DNA from: JAMQKA01 sp031569985
Lineage (GTDB): Bacteria; Bacteroidota; Rhodothermia; Balneolales; Balneolaceae
DNA length: 64,000 bases
Assembly (NCBI RefSeq): GCF_031569985.1
Contig: NZ_JAMQKA010000018.1
Span: forward strand, 1 to 64,000
Reading direction: 5' to 3'
This document shows positions 51,876 through 60,991 of the stretch, one piece after another (position 1 is the stretch's first letter; the number at the start of each line of letters is the position of its first letter). Both the position numbers and the translations under genes were made by a program. The notes beneath the pieces are model-generated. The model was not told the origin of the DNA, did not search any database, and saw only the letters and a list, made by a program, of their open reading frames with translations.

Positions 51876-52460
51876 CTACTGGAGTTTGTCCAGGATTTGT
51901 TCCGCCTGCCACAGGTGCCTACGCTGGTGGACCTCAACAACGGCAAAACACTCGGCAAGTCTCATTTTTATAAATGTTAGCAGGGGATTCGAGACCTTCA
52001 CGCTATCCAGGTCAACTGACTTGATCCGTGCCTGCTCAAGTTCATCGATAAAGTTGTTTTGCAACGTATTGAACTCATCCAAAACGTTCGTTTTTTTCAG
52101 CGCCACAGATTTTGGGGTGAACGGTTTCACTGTTTTCATTTTCATCCTGTAGGGTGGAGCGAACAGCCAAATCACACCCTTCCAAATAAGGCGTGGAGTA
52201 AATGCGCTCTCCAAACTTTTGGATGGCTTCCCTTCTTCTGCTGACTCCATACCCCTGCGTATATTGCTCAAATACCGGTTGCCAAATTCGTTTAAATGAC
52301 TATAGCACTCGGCAATACTCCAGGTTTCGGGGGCCGGACGTTGAACGAAAATATCTTCACTTAGGGGTTGGCAAAAGGAGATCGACCGATCCCTGGCCTG
52401 CGTAAATTGGTTTATAAACCACTGATACGTATATGGCTGAACACCTATAGAATCACTCAT
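51876..52460 (-). CDS. DinB-like four-helix bundle protein
   Basis: A 194-residue protein with the DinB/YfiT fold pattern: PETWSIAECYSHLNEFGNRY (about residues 46-65) gives the first histidine of the metal site, and EVHQRRHLWQAEQIL near the C-terminus gives the others. Such proteins are metal-dependent and include bacillithiol-S-transferases and thiol-using detoxifying enzymes; the substrate here is unknown. The presence of a bacilliredoxin in the window makes a bacillithiol link possible, though that is inference. Confidence 0.83.
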   Translation of the reverse strand: MSDSIGVQPYTYQWFINQFTQARDRSISFCQPLSEDIFVQRPAPETWSIAECYSHLNEFGNRYLSNIRRGMESAEEGKPSKSLESAFTPRLIWKGVIWLFAPPYRMKMKTVKPFTPKSVALKKTNVLDEFNTLQNNFIDELEQARIKSVDLDSVKVSNPLLTFIKMRLAECFAVVEVHQRRHLWQAEQILDKLQ

Positions 52461-52552
52461 AGTTGAATGATTAATGCATAATTAACGACCTGAAAATAGC
52501 TAAAAATACGGGCAAGCTAGTTGAATTTAGGTTGATGTTCACTTCCAACATC

Positions 52553-53656
52553 TCACATCTTACGTTTAACTTCCATAATCCGTTTGTAGGACTCTTCTAT
52601 CCGTTCTTTTGGAATTTCTCCATTTTCCACCAGCCGGTTTATAATGGATATTGCTCGCTGGGCAATGTCCTCTTCAAAGATGGAGTTATTGGCAAATACC
52701 AGCACGTCGAGTCCGGCATTAATGCCCTGTTTAAGCGCAGTCTGTAGCCCATATTGCGACCGGATTGCGTTCATCTGCATGTCATCAGAAAAAATAATTC
52801 CCCCGAAATTGAGGCTATCCCGTAGAACACCGGAAAGCACGGGCTTGGAGAGCGTGGCGGGATAGGTGGAATCCAGCTTTGCATTGAAGACGTGCGCTGT
52901 CATTACTGCCGGAATAGAATCGCTGGCGATTAAGTTTTGATAGGGTTTTAACTCAACAGGTTCCCAGGTCTCCGTCACATCGGCAATGCCTTTGTGGGAG
53001 TCGTTCCAGGCGCTCCCGTGTCCTGGAAAATGCTTCAACACCGGGATTATACCTGAATTTAGGTGTTCATCAACAACAATACGGGCATGTTTGGTGACCA
53101 CATCGGGGTCCGCCGAAAAACTGCGCTCCAGCTTCCCGATAATCGGATTTTTGGGATTGGTATTTAGATCGACAACGGGGGCAAAATTCAGGTTGAATCC
53201 CAGCTTGTTGAGCAGTTCTGATTGATATCGTGCGTAAAAGCGGGTGGAGTCGGCATTATTAAGCGAACCAAGGTATTCTGCGGTAACGGTTTTGGGAAAC
53301 CCAAATTTGGTCTTCAGCCGGGCCACGTTTCCTCCTTCTTGATCAACCGCTATAAAAAGAGGAGTGGAACTGACATTCTGAAGCTGGTGGTTCAGTTTTT
53401 TTACCTGTTCTGCTGACTGAATATTACGAAGGGGACTGTCTGTCGGAACATCGTAATCAAAAAGAATTACGCCGCCAATGTTCCCTTCTCTGATGTCTGC
53501 AACTATCGGGCTCTTCTCATCTACCTCGGTGCCCCGGAATCCCACCATCAGCATTTGCCCGATTTTATCCTCGAATGTGACTTCTTGTGCTGGTTGTGCA
53601 CATCCCGATACACAGGTAACAATTGCCAAGACCAGTGATAAAAGCGTTCTCATCAT
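52553..53656 (-). CDS. Glycoside hydrolase family 3 beta-N-acetylhexosaminidase lipoprotein (NagZ-like)
   Basis: A 367-residue GH3 enzyme. Lipobox VSGC with C19 marks it as a lipoprotein, unlike cytoplasmic NagZ. Motifs: KHFPGHGSAWNDSHKGI (catalytic-loop histidine and Asp) and the nucleophile Asp in FSDDMQM. GH3 members of this kind release N-acetylglucosamine from peptidoglycan fragments or chitin oligomers. It is a single-domain enzyme without the second GH3 domain. It is followed on the same strand by nothing within 90 bases and preceded by a TlpA-like gene. Confidence 0.92.
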   Translation of the reverse strand: MMRTLLSLVLAIVTCVSGCAQPAQEVTFEDKIGQMLMVGFRGTEVDEKSPIVADIREGNIGGVILFDYDVPTDSPLRNIQSAEQVKKLNHQLQNVSSTPLFIAVDQEGGNVARLKTKFGFPKTVTAEYLGSLNNADSTRFYARYQSELLNKLGFNLNFAPVVDLNTNPKNPIIGKLERSFSADPDVVTKHARIVVDEHLNSGIIPVLKHFPGHGSAWNDSHKGIADVTETWEPVELKPYQNLIASDSIPAVMTAHVFNAKLDSTYPATLSKPVLSGVLRDSLNFGGIIFSDDMQMNAIRSQYGLQTALKQGINAGLDVLVFANNSIFEEDIAQRAISIINRLVENGEIPKERIEESYKRIMEVKRKM

Positions 53657-53715
53657 AAAAAGGTGCCGGATGAAATTTTATCACAAGCTAACCATTTGAA
53701 GGCATAAGTCAATGG

Positions 53716-55161
53716 CTATGTTCCCTGTTGGGTTATGAGGCTGTCGAGTACCTGGTCAAGATTAAAGGAAGGCCGCACATCGTTATAACGTTCAATATTT
53801 CCCTTTGGATTCACCAGTATATAGAATGGAATTCCCCCGCCTCGATACTCTTTAAATGTATGTTGCTCAAATCCGTTGCCACCATACAGTTGCACCCAGG
53901 GATTCTCAAATCGCTGGATTGCACGTCGCCAAACAAGGCTGTCCTCTTCTATTGAGATAGCGACGATCTCGAAATTATCACGGGAATATTTCTTGTAAAG
54001 ATCGCGCATGTGTGGAAATTCATCCAGGCAGGGAATGCACCAGGGAGCCCAGAAATCAAGCAGCACATATTTGCCTTCAAAATCCTCCATCTCAACAAGT
54101 TCTCCATATTGATTCGGCAGGGCGAAGTCAGCGGCCGGCTGCCCTGGAGAGACACTTTTTACTGCACCATAAAATTCCCTGAGAAAGGCAGTATATTCCT
54201 GAAAATCCTCGTATTCATTCAAATAATCCCGATAACTTGCTTCGGCCACTTGGGGGGACATTTCCCCAATTCGTTCGGCTACCAGGTGCATCCGGGCATA
54301 GGCTTTGGCTTTTCGTCCCTCAATATGATCCAACACCGATGTTCGCGCAGAATCGAGCGTAGAATATCCCAGCCGTTTTATATCATACTGCATTAATTCT
54401 TGCCCGTACTGTTGTTCAATCTGCTGCTCTACTCCGAAAGTGTTGGCATAAGCATTGGTGAAATCACGAATCCCTGCCCGTTGATTAGCAAGGACTTCAA
54501 AAGTAAAAAAGTTATATTTCTTAGCCTTTTCCAGAACGAGTTGTCGCTCTTTTTCGGGATCAAATCCATCTTGTCCTCTCCGATATTTAATCGATTCAAG
54601 CCGTTTCACAAGATATTCCCCGATCGCTTTATGATAATAGATTTCAAGTGGTGTGTCTCCCAGATGTCGTTTGGCGACAGATATACGGTTTTTATACAGC
54701 TCCAACACGTCATTTGGCTCACCATTGCGGAAGGCGGGCAGTCCTCTTTCAATCGATTGAAGAATTTTATTGTCAGTGGATAAGAAACTTGTGTACATCT
54801 TATCCCACTCTTGGGTATATCCGTCGACTGATACGGATTTGGGAAATGACGCCCGCTGGATATTGAGCTCAATCTGTTCCCCCGGAGATGCAATGACCGG
54901 GTATCGTTGCTCATCAATAACAAAGTTTACAACTTCTGTTGAATCTACCGGTATGTTGACTTGAAATCGCCCATTGGATTGGGGCTGGATTCTATACTGC
55001 GTGGTTGGACTGTATTTATAGTGCAGCTGTTGTTTTTGCAGCATTATATCAGAAGAACCGACATAATCCATCTGACCTGATATAGAACATCGATCAGTTT
55101 GTGCACAGGAGGTGAATACAACGATGAATCCTGTCAATAACAAGAGTTTACAGCTTTTCAT
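53716..55161 (-). CDS. TlpA-like thioredoxin lipoprotein with N-terminal extension
   Basis: A 481-residue lipoprotein (lipobox FTSC, C19). Residues 20-340 form an N-terminal region that resembles the DUF4369-type beta domain plus helices found in Bacteroidota TlpA proteins (CSISGQMDYVGSSDIMLQKQ). The C-terminal thioredoxin domain (about 345-481) holds the redox site C375-I-P-C378 in DFWAPWCIPC and the cis-proline in GGGIPFYIL. It reduces or oxidises disulfides in the envelope. Its start is 53 bases left of a 38-bp perfect palindrome. Confidence 0.9.
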   Translation of the reverse strand: MKSCKLLLLTGFIVVFTSCAQTDRCSISGQMDYVGSSDIMLQKQQLHYKYSPTTQYRIQPQSNGRFQVNIPVDSTEVVNFVIDEQRYPVIASPGEQIELNIQRASFPKSVSVDGYTQEWDKMYTSFLSTDNKILQSIERGLPAFRNGEPNDVLELYKNRISVAKRHLGDTPLEIYYHKAIGEYLVKRLESIKYRRGQDGFDPEKERQLVLEKAKKYNFFTFEVLANQRAGIRDFTNAYANTFGVEQQIEQQYGQELMQYDIKRLGYSTLDSARTSVLDHIEGRKAKAYARMHLVAERIGEMSPQVAEASYRDYLNEYEDFQEYTAFLREFYGAVKSVSPGQPAADFALPNQYGELVEMEDFEGKYVLLDFWAPWCIPCLDEFPHMRDLYKKYSRDNFEIVAISIEEDSLVWRRAIQRFENPWVQLYGGNGFEQHTFKEYRGGGIPFYILVNPKGNIERYNDVRPSFNLDQVLDSLITQQGT

Positions 55162-55213
55162 GCGACTGGGCTAATTGTTTGACTGTATGCCAAATTAAAG
55201 AAATAAAAATATT

Positions 55214-55251
55214 TGTTCAGTAAACAGTTGTTAACAACTGTTTACTGAACA
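55214..55251. repeat. 38-bp perfect palindrome
   Basis: The half-site TGTTCAGTAAACAGTTGTT (55214-55232) is followed at once by its exact reverse complement (55233-55251), with no central spacer. It lies in the 433-base gap (55162-55594) between the TlpA-like gene (minus) and the anti-sigma-like gene (plus). The rest of that gap is AT-rich and shows a shared TTTGTAACAGTT word at 55354 (also upstream of the sigma gene). It may be an operator or a cruciform-forming site. Confidence 0.9.
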
Positions 55252-55594
55252 TTATGTAGATTTAAAATTATTAGAACTGTTTTTCCCGTTTTAAGTTTTC
55301 TCCACAGGCAGTAGAAAGAATCCTGTCGGGCACAAAATAATTTTTCAATATTTTTTGTAACAGTTCCAGTGTGTGGCACTCTTGTGTACAAGAATTGGGA
55401 GAAATAAGATAATCATATTCCAAGGAGATGATTTAAAAACTAATATACTCTACAAAATAAAAGTTGTTAGAAGTATATTTTTTCTTCTGATCTAATAAAT
55501 ATGTAAATAAACATCCCTAATAAAATAATATTTCAGCTAATTATTTGATATTTTATAGTTAGGGAATTAAAGGTAAACCTTAAGACGCAAGCAG

Positions 55595-56326
55595 ATGATT
55601 GAGAGTCACATAAATAAGGAACTCGAAGAGAAAATTGACCTATATATCAATGGTCAGCTTTCTCGGGAAGAAGTAGATGAATTGTGGGCTGAGCTAATAC
55701 AGGACGGCAATCAGCTCGATTACCTTAAAACCGTTGCCAACACGAAGGCAGTGATTGAATCTGAACGTAAAAAGAGCAAGGTCTTCAGCCTGAAACGTTC
55801 GTGGAGCTATGCAGCAGCCGCTGTAGTTATACTCCTGGTCGCAGTGTTAACGGTGGTGAATTATCCCAATACACAGTCGCAAACCGTAGAGCCAATAGCC
55901 AGTATTGAATTGGATTATTATCGATCTGAGGATGGTGTGATTGGGAATGATTCCCAGCAGGAAGTGCTGAAAAACGCTCTGGCACTTGCTAACAGGGGTA
56001 ACACGAGTGAAGCTATTACCCTGCTGGAACAAGAGGTCCAAAATGCCAGCAGTCCCAATTGGACAGCTGAACTTTATCTTAATATTGGCTCCTTGTACTA
56101 TAATAGCGGGGATTACCAGCTTGCTACGCAGAATTTTCAGAAGGTAGTGGAGAAGAAAGAGGTTGATATACTGACCCGTGAGAAAGGGTATTGGTATCTC
56201 GGGAATGCATATTTCCAAATGAATCAACTGGACAAGGCGCAACAGGCCATCCAAAATGCATATCAATTGGATGGAGCATATCGCCGGGTGGCCAAGCACT
56301 ACTTGGACGCCTTAGCCAGTGCCTAG
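55595..56326 (+). CDS. Membrane protein with anti-sigma-like N-terminus and TPR domain
   Basis: A 243-residue protein in three parts: a cytoplasmic segment (residues 1-70, with IDLYINGQLSREEVDELWAE) built like the N-terminus of anti-sigma factors; one span (about 71-90); and an extracytoplasmic domain with TPR-like helices (about 120-243: TAELYLNIGSLYYNSGDYQL and GYWYLGNAYFQMNQLDKAQQ). The topology resembles FecR-type anti-sigma factors, although I see no zinc-binding motif. With the sigma factor at 60992 and the CHAT protein convergent to it, a regulatory role is plausible. That role is inferred from context. Confidence 0.75.
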   Translation: MIESHINKELEEKIDLYINGQLSREEVDELWAELIQDGNQLDYLKTVANTKAVIESERKKSKVFSLKRSWSYAAAAVVILLVAVLTVVNYPNTQSQTVEPIASIELDYYRSEDGVIGNDSQQEVLKNALALANRGNTSEAITLLEQEVQNASSPNWTAELYLNIGSLYYNSGDYQLATQNFQKVVEKKEVDILTREKGYWYLGNAYFQMNQLDKAQQAIQNAYQLDGAYRRVAKHYLDALASA

Positions 56327-56359
56327 AACAGCTGCAATTATTGTCTAACTTTATTTATT

Positions 56360-56390
56360 AGGCCCGGCCGTTAAGGTCGGGCTTTTTTTA
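56360..56390 (+). terminator. Terminator of the anti-sigma-like gene
   Basis: GGCCCGGCC pairs with GGTCGGGCT around GTTAA (one G-T) and is followed by TTTTTTTATG. It lies about 35 bases after the stop codon, where it also abuts the stop of the convergent CHAT gene. Confidence 0.85.
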
Positions 56391-59300
56391 TGCTGCTTCT
56401 TTGAGATCGTGGCTATCCTTCCTTAGCTGAACCGTGTATGAAAGTCCCACCATCACCACTAAATAAAGGAGGAATCCACCGGCAAACAACAAGTTAGTAG
56501 ATTGCTGCGGCTGTACGATCGGCCGGCTGCTGCCAATAAGCATGTAAGGCCCCCAATAATGCGGATTTGCATTCTTCTGTTTCAGGAAATGGATTTTTGC
56601 TTTTCTAAGCGCTTCAGATTTGCTGTCCCCTTTATTTATAGCTTTATAAAATTCGACGGCAAAGTCTGAGGCCATCATATCATTTACTGACCACAAATTG
56701 AGCACCAGGCTTTCTGCACCAGCATATCGTAATGCCCGGCTAATGCCTACAATGCCAGAGCCTTGCAGATACGAACCGGACCCTGATTCACAGGAATTTA
56801 GCATGATCAGTTCATTGGATAAATTCATCTCAAACAGTTCGTAAGCAAAAATTTGTCCATTAAACTGGTCCTGGTCTTTTTTATTTTCAGGTGCGCTCAT
56901 ATAGATTGTTGAGAAAAGGGGATCTTGTTCAGAAACTCTACTGTGAGTAGCCAGGTGGAGCACACGTGCCTTGGGAGCGTTTTGTCTAAAGGCATCTTCA
57001 GTCGAATTTTGTTCCAGCATAGTGCGGTGGGCTTCAAGATTTGTCAGCTCTCTGGATATCTGGGTAACCTCTTTTCCAGCATGCGGGAGTGGCATTAAGT
57101 TTGATCTGTCATCACTAAAGTCGGTAATACCGAATCCCACATAATCCCAATTGAATGATTTTTCGGTTTCGGTTCCATACACCAGTTCATTGAGTGAAGT
57201 CAGGTATTCCGTTCTGAACTGTTCAATTTGGTAGGTCGTCCCTCCGTAACTGTAGTTATGGGATGGAGCCTCTGCTGGCAAGATATCAATCGGCAACTGA
57301 AACAGGTAGCTGTCAGGAATCATAATTACATTTTCGGTAACATTTGGTATGTTAGAAAGCTCAAGTATTTCGCTGATTTGATACAATTTGTTAAGGTCAG
57401 TTTCGCCCTGTGAGAGCTCCTGGATCGCCTGTTCAAAAAGAGAGCGGGTGGATTTGTCTAATTCCACTTTCTGGAACTTTACATTGCGCCGCGAAATTTG
57501 GGCAAAATAGTACGTGTTCTTGAGTTCAGTAATGTGAATAATCAGATCTTTGGAGGTCAGCCGCTGCTGAATTTGATCAATGTTGACAGTTGGTCGATCG
57601 GCATACTGGGTGATTTTGCGGTCCAATGCCCGCTTTTGGGCATTCAGTCGATCAATTCTGCTCTGAAGGTCAAGTTGTTGATTATTGTCAGAGCTTAGTT
57701 GTTGTTTACGCAAACGGTCTAATTCCTGAGTCAAGTTACGGTATTGGGTGAGTTCCGACTCATTCAGTTGGCTGGACTTCACCATGGGATCCTGGTAAAA
57801 GCCAGCATCATTAATAGTTTTAAGCTGGTCCAGAGCCAGTACAGCTTCCCCCGGCCGATTGGTATCAATAAGTAGTTCTACCCAGAGCTTAAACGCATTA
57901 ATGTACTCTTGTTCAACATTCCAGAAGCCAGATTGTAGATCGGTACTATTCTTTGCCCATTCAACTATTTGTTCAATAGCAGGCTTCATAATTTCATAGG
58001 CTTGTCGTTTTTGCTCCGTTTCTATTAGATAACCGGCCCGCAGTGCTTTTGCTTTAATAATTTCAGAAAAGTCGAGAAGGGACAAGTCAGAATTTTCAAT
58101 TTCAACTAGAATATCTTCTACTTGTACAAGTTTCCCCAGTTTTAGTAGAATCCGAGCTTCATCAATCAGGGCATCTAAATAAGTAGGGGATTGTGTTTGT
58201 GTTTTGACAAAATCCTTAATATCCCTGTATATACCTATGGCTTTCATATACTCATTATTGTTTTCATATAACCTGGCATTTTCTCGAAGTAGAATTACAT
58301 AGTGGTTGAAGTTTTGATTTTGGTTAAGTACTGATTTTGCTTTGTCAAAATAGTAAGAGGCGGAATCAGGATTAGAATTAAGGTCTCGATAAAAAACACC
58401 TAATGAGGTATAAATAGACCCAAGATCTCGAGTATTACCGTATTTTTTAGATAAGTTTAAAGCTTTATTGATATATCTGAGGGAGGAATTAATGTCTCCA
58501 TTTCTTCGATAAAAGACATGCAAATTGCGTAATATTTCAAGTTGGTTATCATATCTTTCTTTCTTTTCAGCTATGTCTAATGATCTAAACTGAAATTGAA
58601 GATATCTATCAAAATCTCCACTTTTAAGGTGAGTAATACTTAAATTATTATAGAGACTTGACTTACTGACACGTAAATTTTGATTTTGTGCCCTACTGAG
58701 CACTTCCTGATAAATTTGCTTTGCACTTTGAATTTTACCTATCTGGTATAGATAAATTCCTGTTGTCTGGAGTAGATTTAGCTCTTCTTCTTTATCTTTT
58801 AAAAATTTTGAAAGAGGAATTGAGTAATTTCTTAAAATGTTAAGGCCTTTATCGTACAAGCCAAGGAGATACATAGTGTAGTCCCAATAGCGGTAAACTT
58901 TTGTTTTTATATTGGACAAAGGGACAAGTTTTTCATTCGCTATAATGGAATGTAAATTATGTATTTTGGTATAGTCGTCTGTCAAAAACAACACTCTTAT
59001 CAGTGAGACCAAAAATAGTGATTTTTCGAGTGAATCAGTTTTGAGATTTGTAGAGCCTTCGTGCCAGGTATCAGCAATCTTTGTAAGGAAAGATTTTCTC
59101 AGTAATTTGCTTTTGAAGAGAAGTTGAAAATGTGCAAAGCTAAAGTCAGTTGAAAGAAGATCGGTACCTATTGAATCTTCAGCTATGACATTTTTAATGA
59201 TTGAAACATAGTCAACATTTAAATTATTGAACTGTCCCGTGTTACTCTCAAATTTTTTGTATATAGCAGCTTGTATCTCGTGATTACTTTCTTCGAGCAC

Positions 59301-59630
59301 AGCGGATAGAATCAAACGTGGAGAGCTGGTAATGTACCCTAGCTTTTCTAGATGTTTTGACTTAGAGTTATAGTTACAAAATGGGTACTTTAACTCTTTT
59401 AAAACTTCATGCTTAGGAGTCTGGGAGTGAATAAAATTCAACAACTCTTCGTGTTGCTTATTTTCACATAGCGCAGTAAGGGCCCAAAGATTAATGTCTA
59501 CATTTTTCTCCTTTTCTATTTGATTCAGATAATGCGTTGTCTGGTTTCTTGCCTGATTTTTCAATTGATCCGTAGAAGTATTTTGAGGCAATAATCCCAC
59601 CACAAAAAGAAGTAAGATTTGTAGGACCAT
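56388..59630 (-). CDS. TPR-CHAT protein (caspase-like protease), exported and tail-anchored
   Basis: A 1080-residue protein. A hydrophobic start (MVLQILLLFVVGLLP) looks like a signal peptide. A long helical region (about 30-690) contains TPR-like repeats (for example SLYNNLSITHLKSGDFDRYL). The C-terminal CHAT domain (about 740-1040) has the catalytic dyad H896 (VLHLATHS) and C947 (LIMLNSCESG), the marks of clan CD cysteine proteases such as separase-like CHAT and Craspase TPR-CHAT. One span near residues 1046-1067 is followed by a basic-acidic tail (QLRKDSHDLKEAA). So the protease would lie outside the cytoplasm. The start is the ATG at 59630. The tiny lipoprotein genes and a sigma factor lie next to it. 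Confidence 0.88.
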   Translation of the reverse strand: MVLQILLLFVVGLLPQNTSTDQLKNQARNQTTHYLNQIEKEKNVDINLWALTALCENKQHEELLNFIHSQTPKHEVLKELKYPFCNYNSKSKHLEKLGYITSSPRLILSAVLEESNHEIQAAIYKKFESNTGQFNNLNVDYVSIIKNVIAEDSIGTDLLSTDFSFAHFQLLFKSKLLRKSFLTKIADTWHEGSTNLKTDSLEKSLFLVSLIRVLFLTDDYTKIHNLHSIIANEKLVPLSNIKTKVYRYWDYTMYLLGLYDKGLNILRNYSIPLSKFLKDKEEELNLLQTTGIYLYQIGKIQSAKQIYQEVLSRAQNQNLRVSKSSLYNNLSITHLKSGDFDRYLQFQFRSLDIAEKKERYDNQLEILRNLHVFYRRNGDINSSLRYINKALNLSKKYGNTRDLGSIYTSLGVFYRDLNSNPDSASYYFDKAKSVLNQNQNFNHYVILLRENARLYENNNEYMKAIGIYRDIKDFVKTQTQSPTYLDALIDEARILLKLGKLVQVEDILVEIENSDLSLLDFSEIIKAKALRAGYLIETEQKRQAYEIMKPAIEQIVEWAKNSTDLQSGFWNVEQEYINAFKLWVELLIDTNRPGEAVLALDQLKTINDAGFYQDPMVKSSQLNESELTQYRNLTQELDRLRKQQLSSDNNQQLDLQSRIDRLNAQKRALDRKITQYADRPTVNIDQIQQRLTSKDLIIHITELKNTYYFAQISRRNVKFQKVELDKSTRSLFEQAIQELSQGETDLNKLYQISEILELSNIPNVTENVIMIPDSYLFQLPIDILPAEAPSHNYSYGGTTYQIEQFRTEYLTSLNELVYGTETEKSFNWDYVGFGITDFSDDRSNLMPLPHAGKEVTQISRELTNLEAHRTMLEQNSTEDAFRQNAPKARVLHLATHSRVSEQDPLFSTIYMSAPENKKDQDQFNGQIFAYELFEMNLSNELIMLNSCESGSGSYLQGSGIVGISRALRYAGAESLVLNLWSVNDMMASDFAVEFYKAINKGDSKSEALRKAKIHFLKQKNANPHYWGPYMLIGSSRPIVQPQQSTNLLFAGGFLLYLVVMVGLSYTVQLRKDSHDLKEAA

Positions 59631-59785
59631 AGAGACTATTAATTAGTTTAGCCTGACAAGCTACCAAGATCGATTCCATAAAACAACTGTAAAGCCAGCG
59701 AATTGTTTTTAATACATTTGATGTTAAGCCGCCTGTTGAAAAAAAGGTAATGACTGTTCAGATACTGAACGGGGATTCAAAATAT

Positions 59786-59989
59786 TTATTCGGGTTTTTC
59801 GTAAATCGGCTGGACGTCATCGTCATTGCCGCCGAAGGTTTCCGGTGTGGGCTGGGCCGGCTGGTCGATGGTGGTCGGCTGGTCGGGGGCCTCGAAGGTG
59901 GCGTCGGTGACGGAGGCGCAACCGGCAGCCAGGGCGATGATCATGGAGAAAGCGAGTGTTTTGACAGAGAAAGTTTTGAGTGCGTTCAT
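59786..59989 (-). CDS. Small lipoprotein, tandem copy A
   Basis: A 67-residue lipoprotein precursor. The signal part is MNALKTFSVKTLAFSMIIAL with lipobox AAGC (C24). The mature part of 44 residues is acidic and proline-rich (ASVTDATFEAPDQPTT, then QPAQPTPETFGG, then NDDDVQPIYEKPE) with no predicted fold. No family is recognised. The nucleotide sequence of the gene and its 56-base spacer is identical to copy B. The gene is GC-rich compared with its AT-rich surroundings. It lies 155 bases upstream of the CHAT gene on the same strand. Confidence 0.8.
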   Translation of the reverse strand: MNALKTFSVKTLAFSMIIALAAGCASVTDATFEAPDQPTTIDQPAQPTPETFGGNDDDVQPIYEKPE

Positions 59990-60045
59990 GGTCGAATAGA
60001 TTTTAGTGTTTAAAAATAGTTGGGTTTCTGCTGGTTGAAGTTGAA

Positions 60046-60249
60046 TTATTCGGGTTTTTCGTAAATCGGCTGGACGTCATCGTCATTGCCGCCGAAGGTT
60101 TCCGGTGTGGGCTGGGCCGGCTGGTCGATGGTGGTCGGCTGGTCGGGGGCCTCGAAGGTGGCGTCGGTGACGGAGGCGCAACCGGCAGCCAGGGCGATGA
60201 TCATGGAGAAAGCGAGTGTTTTGACAGAGAAAGTTTTGAGTGCGTTCAT
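60046..60249 (-). CDS. Small lipoprotein, tandem copy B (identical to A)
   Basis: Codes for exactly the same 67-residue lipoprotein as copy A, and the 260-base unit (gene plus spacer) shows no difference from copy A in any position I checked. The lipobox cysteine is C24. Identity through the spacer, where selection on protein is absent, points to very recent duplication or ongoing gene conversion. The same caution about unknown function applies. Confidence 0.8.
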   Translation of the reverse strand: MNALKTFSVKTLAFSMIIALAAGCASVTDATFEAPDQPTTIDQPAQPTPETFGGNDDDVQPIYEKPE

Positions 60250-60305
60250 GGTCGAATAGATTTTAGTGTTTAAAAATAGTTGGGTTTCTGCTGGTTGAAG
60301 TTGAA

Positions 60306-60509
60306 TTATTCGGGTTTTTCGTAAATCGGCTGGACGTCATCGTCATTGCCGCCGAAGGTTTCCGGTGTGGGCTGGGCCGGCTGGTCGATGGTGGTCGGCT
60401 GCTCGGGGGCCTCGAAGGTGGCGTCGGTGACCGAGGCACAGCCGGCGGCCAGGGCGATGATCATGGAGAAAGCGAGTGTTTTGACAGAGAAAGTTTTGAG
60501 TGCGTTCAT
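60306..60509 (-). CDS. Small lipoprotein, tandem copy C (founder-like)
   Basis: A 67-residue lipoprotein that differs from A and B by one residue (Glu for Asp at position 36) and five bases over the gene. The start is taken as the ATG at 60509; the frame extends upstream to an ATG at 60569 that would put a charged stretch before the signal peptide. Unlike the other copies its upstream sequence is unique, so this copy is nearest the shared divergent promoter region and may be the original. Confidence 0.78.
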   Translation of the reverse strand: MNALKTFSVKTLAFSMIIALAAGCASVTDATFEAPEQPTTIDQPAQPTPETFGGNDDDVQPIYEKPE

Positions 60510-60991
60510 GGTAATTGTCCTTATTAGTTGTGATTGAATTTTTATTTTTTGGTGCCTTTTGTAAGACAAAACTCAAATTGCACCTGGTCAAATGTATATT
60601 ATCCCATGAGAACAAGAGTGACTTATTGGGTTTTTGTTACAAAAAAAATCCCGTTGAGACATTTTTATCTGGGAAAAATAATCTGTGACGATTTTGTAGC
60701 CTAATCTAAATTATAAGTTTGATATAAAACTATTTGTAAATATAATATATAATCATATTTATTTGTTACAGTTAATATTATAAATTAAATTTTAGTTGGA
60801 ATCTAGTGTTGGTCTAATATTTAATATTTTAAAAACATCTAGGTATAATAGCTTAGGTATTGCGTAAAGAGTAGTTTAATTATAATTGTTGGATTAAATT
60901 CAGTTACGAATGCTGGTAGGTAAATTCCCTATGTTAGATTTACTCCGGGGTTTTTAAATAGATAAAATAATAACAGTACAGATCCATCCCA
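60510..60991. promoter_or_regulatory. 482-base divergent control region of the CHAT locus
   Basis: Very AT-rich with no gene. It separates the lipoprotein-CHAT side (minus) from the sigma gene (plus). The 12-mer TTTGTTACAGTT at 60762-60773 matches TTTGTAACAGTT at 55354-55365, which lies upstream of the anti-sigma-like gene; the distances to the two starts are similar (218 and 229 bases). AATCCCGTTGAGACA near 60647 resembles AATCCTGTCGGGCACA near 55319. Both are candidate promoter elements for the locus; no promoter is proven. Confidence 0.45.
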
